Source of the DNA: Actinomyces sp. Marseille-P3109
Lineage (GTDB): Bacteria; Actinomycetota; Actinomycetes; Actinomycetales; Actinomycetaceae
Assembly (NCBI RefSeq): GCF_900323545.1
Contig: NZ_OOHN01000008.1
Location: 2,432,459 to 2,496,458, forward strand
Length of the DNA: 64,000 nucleotides
Direction: 5' to 3'
Below, one piece after another: positions 57,722 through 64,000 of this stretch; positions within the stretch are counted from its first letter, which is position 1; every line of letters starts with the position of its first letter. The notes below the pieces were generated by a model. That model saw nothing but the letters and a program-made list of their open reading frames with translations. It did not search any database and was not told the origin of the DNA. Made by a program: the position numbers and the translations under genes.

Positions 57722-58315
57722 TCAGTCGCGGGGCGCGGCGAGCCGGCGGGCCGCGTCGACGACGACGGCGCGCCGGCGATCGTGCGCCTCCTCGTCATCC
57801 AGGGGCCCGCACAGCATCCGCGTCACCTGGGGCACGGTGGACCACCAGCCCGTCAGGGACATGATCATGAGCATGAGCGCACCGGGGTCGACATCCCGAG
57901 CAAGGGCGCCGGTCTCCTGGCCGCTGCGCACCCCCGCGATCTTGCGCTGGTAGTGCTCGCGCCGTAGCTCCTCCTCGGGCACCTCGCCGTCGAAGGTGAG
58001 GGCCTCCCAACACAGGAGCCGAATGAGCTCGGGGCGTTGCCGGTGGTAGTCGTACAGGCGCCCGGCGTAGTCGCCCACGTCCTCCCCCTCATCGAAGGCG
58101 GGCGGAACGGCCTCGGCCGCCTTGGTCAGCTCGTCGCGCAGGATCGCGGAGAACAGGCGATCCTTGGAGCCGAAGTAGTTGTAGACGCGCTCCTTGTTGA
58201 CACCGGCCCGCTTGGCGATCCGTTCGACGGTCGTCCCGGCGGGCCCGTGGCGGGTGAACTCGGCCGTGGCGGCGTCCTTGATCTTGCGCTTGGTGCCCTC
58301 GGTGTCCCAGGCCAT
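57722..58315 (-). CDS. TetR-family transcriptional regulator
   Basis: A 197-residue TetR regulator. The HTH is at about 10-56 (KIKDAATAEFTRHGPAGTTV, then VERIAKRAGVNKERVYNYFGSK). The C-terminal ligand domain is helical and resembles the TetR_C subgroup with RLLCWEALTF. GGGAGGAGG precedes ATG 58315, so the longer frame to 58357 is not needed. It diverges from the MFS transporter gene, and two dyads in the gap are its probable operators, giving the usual drug-efflux repressor layout. Confidence 0.9.
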   Translation of the reverse strand: MAWDTEGTKRKIKDAATAEFTRHGPAGTTVERIAKRAGVNKERVYNYFGSKDRLFSAILRDELTKAAEAVPPAFDEGEDVGDYAGRLYDYHRQRPELIRLLCWEALTFDGEVPEEELRREHYQRKIAGVRSGQETGALARDVDPGALMLMIMSLTGWWSTVPQVTRMLCGPLDDEEAHDRRRAVVVDAARRLAAPRD

Positions 58316-58354
58316 GACGCCTCCTCCCGTGTCCCCGAGCGCCGACAGCAATTC

Positions 58355-58368
58355 CAACGCTGCCGTTG
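58355..58368. promoter_or_regulatory. TetR operator site 1
   Basis: The dyad CAACG-CTGC-CGTTG sits 40 bp upstream of the repressor gene and shares its half-site with the stronger dyad at 58398, so it should mediate autoregulation. Confidence 0.65.
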
Positions 58369-58397
58369 CAACTCTCCTTCCAGTCTACTAGGGTCAA

Positions 58398-58417
58398 TTC
58401 CAACGCTTACGTTGGAA
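58398..58417. promoter_or_regulatory. TetR operator site 2, perfect 20-bp palindrome
   Basis: TTCCAACG-CTTA-CGTTGGAA is a perfect dyad with 8-bp arms, ending 10 bp before the ATG at 58428. Binding here would block the MFS transcript. Confidence 0.75.
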
Positions 58418-58427
58418 AGGGGTTCTC

Positions 58428-59633
58428 ATGTCACCCGATCAGCATCCCGACGTCACCCACTCCCCCGAGCCGTCCAGCCAGTCGACGGCTCGGGGGAGTG
58501 GGTGAACCGCCACCCTCGTGGTCACCGCGCTGCTCGTCCTGACCCAGCTGTACGCCGCGATCCCTTTGCTGAAGCCGATCTCCGCCCAGCTGCACGGCAG
58601 CGCCACCTTCGCGCTGTCGACGGCCTTCAGCCTCACCTACGCCGCGGGCTTCCTCATCTGGGGGCCGGTCTCCGACCACTACGGCAGGAGGAGGATCATG
58701 GCGCTCGCGCTGGGGATCCTCACCGTCTCCACCGCCTGCTGCGCCCTGGCCCCGTCACTGCCGGCGCTCGCCATCCTGCGCGCGGTTCAGGGGCTGAGCG
58801 CCTCCGGCTTCGCACCCGTGGCCCTGGCCCACCTGTCCGAGGCGCCGGCTCCGCCCAGGCGTGCCAGGGCGATCGGGGCGATGTCGACGTCGTTCCTTGT
58901 GGCGGGCATCGCCGGCCAGGTGCTCGCCTCACTAGTCGCGCTGCACCTGGGGTGGCGATGGTTCTTCCCCCTGTGCGCGGGCCTGCTGGCCGTCGCGCTG
59001 GTTGTCATCCCCGCCGTCGTGCACGACGCCGCCCGCACCCCCGGCTCCTCGCTGCGAGTGCAGTTCCAGGCGCTGGGGCGACTCGCCCTGAGACCCGCGG
59101 TCCTCGCGCTCAGCCTCGCGCACCTCACGCTGCTCATGGTGTTCGTCGCCATGTACACCGGTATCGGCGGCCACCTGGAGTCGCTGGGCATGCGGCCCTC
59201 GACGATCATCCTCATTCGCCTGGCGGCCCTGCCGGCCATGTTCCTCAGCCTCGGTGCGGGCGCCCTGGCGACCAGGTGGTCCTGGCCCCAGGTGGCCCGG
59301 CTCGGCTTCGGACTGTCGGCACTGGGCATGCTCGGCGAGGCCCTGCTCGCGGGCAGCCTGGTGGGCCTGGTGGCCGCCAGCGTCGTGTATGTCGCCGGGG
59401 TCGCGCTGGCCGCGCCGGCGATGATCAGCCTCTACGGGCAGGTGTCCGCCCCCAACCGCGGCAGCGGCATGGCGCTCAACGGGTTCATCCTGTTCGTCGG
59501 CACGAGCATCGGCCCACTCCTGGCGACGTCGGTACCCACCTTCCGAGGCCTGGCCCTGGTACTGGCCGGGATCCTGGCCGTGGCGCTGGCTGCGGTCACC
59601 GGCTTCAAGGCGCTCGTCGGCGCAGAGCACTGA
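58428..59633 (+). pseudogene. MFS efflux transporter with an in-frame stop after codon 25
   Basis: Translation should start at ATG 58428 (AAAGGGG 6 nt upstream) but meets TGA at 58503-58505. The same frame continues without a break from codon 27 as a normal MFS protein: TATLVVTALLVLTQLYAAIP (helix 1), GPVSDHYGRRRIMALALG (signature A), about twelve helices, and a normal C-terminus at 59633. Restarting at GTG 58518 would give 371 residues with a shortened helix 1. It is therefore a nonsense-disrupted gene or one using re-initiation. It is related to Bcr/CflA- and YnfM-like drug exporters and is controlled by the divergent TetR gene. Confidence 0.7.
58456..58502 (+). other. Perfect 19-bp inverted repeat at the start of the MFS gene
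   Basis: The arms 58456-58474 and 58484-58502 are exact complements around a 9-nt loop, and the in-frame TGA follows immediately. The hairpin occupies codons 10-25. It could be an attenuator, an inserted palindrome or the cause of the disruption. Confidence 0.7.
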
Positions 59634-59669
59634 CCACGAGCCGACTGCGGGAGCCGCCCCGACCTCCGC

Positions 59670-61175
59670 TCAGCTGAAGAGGGAGGCGGCCACCATGGTG
59701 TCGCCCTTCTTGATGCCCGGCGGGATCGCGAACAGGGCCGAGGCCTCGTGCTTGAGGTACTCCTGGAGAGCATCGCTCTTGGTCATGCGGTCCAGGATCG
59801 GGTAGAAGTTCGTGCGCGGATCCCGCACGAAGGCGATGAAGAACAGCCCGGTCTGCAGCAGGCCCAGGGAGTCGGAGCCGTCGGTGTAGTTGTAGCCGCG
59901 GCGCAGCATCCGGCGCCCCTGGTTCTGCTCCGGTGAGACGACGGCGATATGCGCGTCGGCCGGCACGAGACTCTCGCCCTTGTCGTCCTTGGCCGTGTAG
60001 TCCACGGCCGTGAACTCCTCGGAGGACTTTGTGGGGTTGGCGATGCTCAGCGGCGCCCCGTAGCGCTTGTCGCGCCCCATGGTCTGCTCCTGCTCGATGA
60101 GCCGCAGACGGTCCCAGACCTCGGCCAGCATGCGGATGCGCCGCGCCACGTAGTAGGTGCCGCCGGTCATCCAGTCCGCCGCGGCGTCGTCCCCGGACTG
60201 GACCCACAGGTGCTCATTGAGCTGGTCGGCGGGGTCCTCGGCCTTGATGTTGTTGGTGCCGTCCTTGAAGCCGAACAGGTTGCGCGGCGTCTCCTGGTCC
60301 ACGGAGGTCGACGACGTCCGCCCGTACCCGACCTGGCTCCACCTCAGGGTCGCGGTCCCGAAGGCGATACGGGTGAGGTTGCGGATCGCGTGAACGCACA
60401 CCTGGGCGTCATTGGAGCAGGCCTGGACGAGCAGGTCGCCATCGGACTGGGCGGCGTGAAGCTGGTCGCCGGAGAAGGAGGGCGTGCCCTCCTTGAGGAT
60501 GGCCGGCATCTTGGCGGCCAGGCCGAAGCGGTCGTTGCCCTCGGCGTCGACGAACAGACCCTTGCCCACTCCGAAGGTGATGGTCAGGCCGTTGGGCTTG
60601 TAGCCCCAGGCCTCGCCGGTGTCCTTGGGCGGCAGCTGCTTGTTGGAGCTGGGCTGGCCGCCGATGAGCTCGCCGGCGGTCATCTGCTCAGCGGCCACGG
60701 CCCAGTCGGACAGGAGGGTCTTGAGCTCCTCGACGTCGGTGGCGGAGACGTCGAAGGCCGCGGTGAACATGTTGTCCTGGGCGGGGGTGGTGATCCCCGC
60801 CTGGCGCTCGCCCCGGAAGGGGTAGACGGTGAGAATGGCGTCCTCGGGTCGCTGGGACGCCTCCCAGGCGCGACCGCCGGCCACACCGGCCAGGCCCGCG
60901 AGCGCGGCGCCCAGGCCCGCACCGGTGAACATGGCGCGGCGGCTCGTGCCCTTGGCGCCGGACTTGCCGGGCTTGCCGGATTCCTCCGGTTCTTCGGGAT
61001 TCTCAGAGGCGCCGGGGGTCTCGGGCTCTCCCGAGGCGCCGGAGGCCTCCGAGCCGCTGCCCGGGCCTTCCGACGTCGGGGCTCCCGACTCCTGGTGCGC
61101 CTGCGATGCCTCCGGGCCGGTCGCGTCGGCCGCGACCTGGGCCTCGTCCGACTCGTCGGCCGGCTTGCCACTCAC
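59670..61175 (-). CDS. efeB: EfeB deferrochelatase / DyP-type peroxidase
   Basis: A 501-residue DyP-type haem peroxidase, the periplasmic or extracellular component of the EfeUOB ferrous iron system. It carries a twin-arginine signal, SRRAMFTGAGLGAALAG (from residue 78), preceded by an unusually long acidic Glu/Pro/Ser/Gly stretch of about 75 residues. The DyP signature GFKDGTNN is near residue 299, with the proximal-His region (VHAIRNL) upstream and a distal Arg near VARRIRM. It is proposed to oxidise Fe(II) or remove iron from haem. GTG 61175 has GGAG 6 nt upstream. It is the third gene of efeU-efeO-efeB and converges with the MFS gene. Confidence 0.93.
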   Translation of the reverse strand: MSGKPADESDEAQVAADATGPEASQAHQESGAPTSEGPGSGSEASGASGEPETPGASENPEEPEESGKPGKSGAKGTSRRAMFTGAGLGAALAGLAGVAGGRAWEASQRPEDAILTVYPFRGERQAGITTPAQDNMFTAAFDVSATDVEELKTLLSDWAVAAEQMTAGELIGGQPSSNKQLPPKDTGEAWGYKPNGLTITFGVGKGLFVDAEGNDRFGLAAKMPAILKEGTPSFSGDQLHAAQSDGDLLVQACSNDAQVCVHAIRNLTRIAFGTATLRWSQVGYGRTSSTSVDQETPRNLFGFKDGTNNIKAEDPADQLNEHLWVQSGDDAAADWMTGGTYYVARRIRMLAEVWDRLRLIEQEQTMGRDKRYGAPLSIANPTKSSEEFTAVDYTAKDDKGESLVPADAHIAVVSPEQNQGRRMLRRGYNYTDGSDSLGLLQTGLFFIAFVRDPRTNFYPILDRMTKSDALQEYLKHEASALFAIPPGIKKGDTMVAASLFS

Positions 61176-61206
61176 TGTCTGCTCCTTCCGGGGGTGACGA
61201 CGACGC

Positions 61207-62535
61207 TCAGAGGATGGTTCCGGCGACCTGCGACAGGGACTCGCTCAGGGCGTTGACGGTGTCGGAGAACTTGCGCTGCACGTCGGTGTAGGAGTTCTTG
61301 TCGGGGGTCTCGCCGGCGTCCTTCTGGACCGAGGCGATGGTGGAGTAGTCCGCGTAGGTCTTCTGGCCGTCAGCCGTCTGACCGTTCGCCTGCGCGGCAA
61401 CGAGGTCCTCGACCGCCTTGAACTGGGTGGTGATCTTCTCGGCGAGCTTGGAGTCCTTCTTCTTCATGAGGTCCTCGACGTTGCCGTAGGCGACCTTGGC
61501 GCCCTCGACGTTGGCCTGGAAGTCGTAGAGGTCGGTGTGGGAGAAGGTCTCCTCCTCGCCGACGATCTTGGTGGTGGCGACCTCTTCGAGGAGGGTGGCG
61601 GCGCCGTTGGCGACGTCCTCGAGCTCGAGCTCGAACTTCTTGCCGCCGGTGCCGTTGATGTTGCCGTAGACGAGGTCGTAGAGGGACTTGGTGTCGGTGT
61701 TGAGCTGGTCGGCGACCTTCTGGCGGGCGGCGTCGTCGGCGAACTTGAAGGGGCTGGCGGGGTCCTGGGCCCACAGGTCGGCCTCGATGCGGTGCCATCC
61801 GGTCCAGCCGTCGATGACCTCCTTGTCGGTGACGGCCTTGCCGGCGCCGGAGGCGAGGTCCTGGACGCGGGTGTCCAGGGAGGCGTCGAGGTCTCCGGCC
61901 TCCTTGATCCCGAAGGACTCGGCGGTGGGCTCGATGCGCTCGTAGTACTGACGTGCCAGCGGGTAGAGGCTCTGGGCGGTGGCGGTGTCGCCGGAGGTGT
62001 AGGCGGTGACGAAGCTCTGGGTGGCGGTGAGGAGCTGGCCGGCCTGATCGCGCACGTAGGCGGTGTAGTTGGTGACGGCGGCCTCGCGCGCCTCGGCCTC
62101 GTCGGCGCTGACGTCGACGGCGGCGCCCTTGGTGATCGTCAGCTGGGTGACGCCCTTGAGCTCGCCGACCATGTTCGGCTTGCAGGCGGCGTAGTAGGTG
62201 CCCTCCTTGAGGGAGGTGGTGAGCTTCGCGGTGGTGCCGGGGCCGATGTTCTCCTGCTCGGAGATGATCTGGAGCTTGTCCTCAGTGAGGATCTCCAGCT
62301 CGTTGGGCGCCGAGCCGGAGTTGGTGATGGTGAAGGTGACGACACCCGAGGGGAAGGAGGTGGAGGACAGCTGGCAGGAATCATCGGTGAGGGTCACCGT
62401 GATCTCCTGGGCCTTGCCGGATCCCGAGGCACCGCCCTTGGCGTTCTTGGGGTTGTCGGCGCAGGCGGCCAGGCCCAGGCCCATGGCGGTCAGGGGGAGC
62501 AGGGTGAGCACATTGCGTCGCGTGATGATCGGCAT
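61207..62535 (-). CDS. efeO: EfeO iron-binding lipoprotein (cupredoxin plus imelysin)
   Basis: A 442-residue lipoprotein. The signal is MPIITRRNVLTLLPL with lipobox GLAAC (Cys25), and the twin Arg suggests Tat export. Residues about 40-140 are a cupredoxin-like domain (ITVTLTDDSCQLSSTSFPSG, ending CKPNMVGEL). The rest is an M75/imelysin domain with the metal-binding GWTGWHRIEADLW near 245 (HxxE). It should capture ferric or ferrous iron and pass it to EfeU. It lies 52 nt after efeU and 32 nt before efeB. Confidence 0.93.
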   Translation of the reverse strand: MPIITRRNVLTLLPLTAMGLGLAACADNPKNAKGGASGSGKAQEITVTLTDDSCQLSSTSFPSGVVTFTITNSGSAPNELEILTEDKLQIISEQENIGPGTTAKLTTSLKEGTYYAACKPNMVGELKGVTQLTITKGAAVDVSADEAEAREAAVTNYTAYVRDQAGQLLTATQSFVTAYTSGDTATAQSLYPLARQYYERIEPTAESFGIKEAGDLDASLDTRVQDLASGAGKAVTDKEVIDGWTGWHRIEADLWAQDPASPFKFADDAARQKVADQLNTDTKSLYDLVYGNINGTGGKKFELELEDVANGAATLLEEVATTKIVGEEETFSHTDLYDFQANVEGAKVAYGNVEDLMKKKDSKLAEKITTQFKAVEDLVAAQANGQTADGQKTYADYSTIASVQKDAGETPDKNSYTDVQRKFSDTVNALSESLSQVAGTIL

Positions 62536-62586
62536 CTGTCTTTCCTTTGTGAGGAGGCGGTGGTGGATGAGGGTCTGCGGGGACGG

Positions 62587-63516
62587 TCAGGAGACCTTGC
62601 TCGTATCGACGTCGGACGCGGCGTCACTGACGTCATCGGCGGCCTCATGGGTCTTGTCGGCGGCGCTCTCCTGGCGCGGCGAGGGCCGCGGCCCCCGGAT
62701 CTGGAGGGTGAGCAGCACCAGGACCGGGACGATGTAGAGGCACCAGCCCACGACCTGCAGCACGGTGGGCTGGAGGTTGAGCTGGAACATGGCCTGGAGC
62801 AGCACATAGAGCCAGTAGAGGGGCGAGGTGCTGTCCGGCAGGTGGGCGGACAGGTCCCAGGCGTGGCTCATGATGCCGGGAAGGACACCGGCCTCCTGGA
62901 AGTCGCCGACGCCGTAGGCGACGATGCCGGCGGCGACGACGACGAGGAAGTACCCGGTGGTGGCGAAGAAGATGCGGAAGTTGATGCGCACCGCGCCCTG
63001 ATAGATGAGGACACCCAGCACGATGGCCAGGGCGAGGCCGGTGACGACGCCCGCCGTCGTCTGCATGGTGGAGCTCTCGATGCTGGAGCGCACGGTGGCC
63101 CAGATGAACAGGGCCGTCTCGACGCCCTCGCGCCCCACGGCGACGACGGCGATCCAGACAACGCCCCAGCCGGAGCCGTCCCCGGCGAGGGTCCTGGACA
63201 GGGATCCCTCCAGCTCTCCCTTGAGCTCGCGGGCGTTCTTGCCCATCCAGAAGATCATCCAGGTCACCAGGCCGACGGCAACGAAGGACAGGGTGCCGCC
63301 GAGAATCTCCTGAGCCTGGAAGGTGAGGGTCTTGGGCCCCCAGGTCAGGATGGCGCCGGTGGCCAGAGGCAGGAGGGCGGCCAGTCCGACGCCGATCCAC
63401 AGTTTGGGCAGAGCGTCGCGGCGGTCGGATTTGACCAGGTAGGCGACGATAATGCTGACGACAAGAGCCGCCTCCAAACCCTCCCGTAGGGCGATCAGCA
63501 GGTTGGCGAGAAACAC
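62587..63516 (-). CDS. efeU: EfeU iron permease (FTR1 family)
   Basis: A 309-residue membrane permease with about seven helices. The two REGLE-type iron motifs are intact: REGLEA (11-16) and REGVE (129-133). A polar Asp/Ala/Lys tail of about 40 residues follows the last helix. It imports iron delivered by EfeO and EfeB. GTG 63516 has GGAGG 6 nt upstream. A DtxR-like box lies about 42 nt before the start. It is the first gene of the operon. Confidence 0.94.
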   Translation of the reverse strand: MFLANLLIALREGLEAALVVSIIVAYLVKSDRRDALPKLWIGVGLAALLPLATGAILTWGPKTLTFQAQEILGGTLSFVAVGLVTWMIFWMGKNARELKGELEGSLSRTLAGDGSGWGVVWIAVVAVGREGVETALFIWATVRSSIESSTMQTTAGVVTGLALAIVLGVLIYQGAVRINFRIFFATTGYFLVVVAAGIVAYGVGDFQEAGVLPGIMSHAWDLSAHLPDSTSPLYWLYVLLQAMFQLNLQPTVLQVVGWCLYIVPVLVLLTLQIRGPRPSPRQESAADKTHEAADDVSDAASDVDTSKVS

Positions 63517-63557
63517 TCGGCCTCCATGTCACGAAATTCGTCTCGGATCGCTATAAG

Positions 63558-63576
63558 CAAGGCAAGCCTATCCTGT
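63558..63576 (-). promoter_or_regulatory. DtxR-like iron box upstream of efeUOB
   Basis: AAGGCAAGCCTATCCT matches the DtxR/IdeR core (AGGTTAGCCTAACCT) at most positions. On the minus strand the A/T-rich CTTATAG, a candidate -10, lies immediately downstream, so binding under iron excess would repress the operon. Confidence 0.7.
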
Positions 63577-63802
63577 GGTGATCTGATCACCAAGACCTCA
63601 CGTTTGTCGTATCCATATCGGCTGTGCCCAGGTTTCGCCGATCACAGCGGTCAGCATCACCTATGGGCTGACCTGCACGTTTGCCCAGCCGGGAGCCGGC
63701 GACCGTCCGGCACAGCGCCCTTATGGCCGGGCTCGTACTCACAGTGCCTCAGAGTGCAACCACCCGGCCTGCACGCTTGTACTCGCACACCCCCACCCGC
63801 AT
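63577..63802. other. Intergenic DNA right of efeU
   Basis: About 230 bp lie between the iron box and the repeat element. No gene, strong hairpin or recognisable signal stands out; G+C is lower than average. Confidence 0.4.
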
Positions 63803-63946
63803 CCGACGTCGATCGAGGACGTACTTTTGCCGTGGGGACTGCGATTCGTCGAAGACGGCTGCGGGCAGTAGTCAGTCATCAATGAGAAAACGCAGTCGCC
63901 ACACGGAAGGTACGTCCTCGAGCAAGAAGCACGTCCTCGACGTCGG
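63803..63946. repeat. Inverted-repeat element with GAGGACGTAC ends, copy 2
   Basis: A 144-bp element bounded by CCGACGTCGA / TCGACGTCGG. Inside, GAGGACGTAC followed by a CCGTG...GACTGCG segment is mirrored by CGCAGTC...CACGG and GTACGTCCTC. An extra GCACGTCCTC box lies in the right arm. It shares the ends and the CTGCG inner motif with 16505-16592. Confidence 0.68.
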
Positions 63947-63974
63947 CACAGGCGAAGACAAAAACGACCGGCGG

Positions 63975-64000
63975 TGCGCAGGCGGAACTCCGCCTGCGCA
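63975..64000 (-). terminator. Perfect 11-bp hairpin at the right edge
   Basis: TGCGCAGGCGG and CCGCCTGCGCA pair around AACT. On the minus strand TTTTT follows about 11 nt later, so it may terminate a minus-strand gene lying beyond the window. Confidence 0.5.

Noticed and set aside
57610..57864. Plus-strand frame starting in the 111-bp repeat
   Set aside because: Arg/Ala/Pro-rich shadow of the TetR gene and the palindrome; no ribosome site or family features.

Overview
The window is about 70% G+C with dense coding and short intergenic gaps. Many genes have a TANNNT-like box ending 6-7 nt before the start codon, which suggests leaderless transcripts. It also carries CsoR, DtxR-type boxes, EfeUOB and a redox-Cys OxyR. 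Together these point to a high-G+C actinobacterium, most probably Actinomyces or a close relative; the genus is an inference from gene content.

Layout. 1-1409: a truncated small protein and a SAM methyltransferase. 1575-15044: a defence island. A tight minus-strand operon encodes a DUF1156 DNA methyltransferase, a Swt1-HEPN/DUF499 ATPase, a MORC-like GHKL ATPase, a DUF4420 PD-(D/E)XK nuclease, a Z1 helicase-like ATPase and a Vsr endonuclease. A cytosine-C5 methyltransferase diverges from it. This looks like two known restriction-like modules merged into one transcription unit and is the strongest candidate for an under-described system. 15195-19402: siderophore-interacting protein, two paralogous small membrane proteins, a GNAT and purB. 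19510-30659: a RiPP cluster for an azole- and dehydroamino-acid-containing peptide, with a split LanB dehydratase, an M50-like membrane protease, a Ser/Cys/Ala-rich precursor, two SagB-type dehydrogenase domains (one fused to a ThiF-like part), a ThiF-like partner, a YcaO cyclodehydratase and a divergent NarL/LuxR-type regulator. 31796-35495: copper homeostasis (csoR-copZ-copA) behind a CsoR-box promoter.

35626-41764: a Tat-exported esterase, then a Met/Cys-rich leader peptide ahead of two PLP enzymes of sulfur amino acid metabolism, and a secreted TAP-type peptidase. 41869-47498: three tRNA genes (Arg-ACG, Ser-GCT, Ser-TGA), an AlkD-like protein, and a low-G+C tandem array of four paralogous small secreted proteins, each with the same promoter/palindrome module. 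47602-53168: AGE-family epimerase, solute-binding lipoprotein, HAD phosphatase and serS. 53726-59633: oxyR, a diacylglycerol-kinase-like enzyme, an M20 amidohydrolase, and a TetR/MFS divergent pair with two palindromic operators; the MFS gene has an in-frame stop and a 19-bp hairpin near its start. 59670-63576: efeUOB ferrous iron uptake behind a DtxR-like box.

Two families of long inverted-repeat elements lie in intergenic DNA (111 bp at 19292 and 57573; GAGGACGTAC-ended at 16505 and 63803). All functional assignments come from reading motifs by eye; no searches were run.
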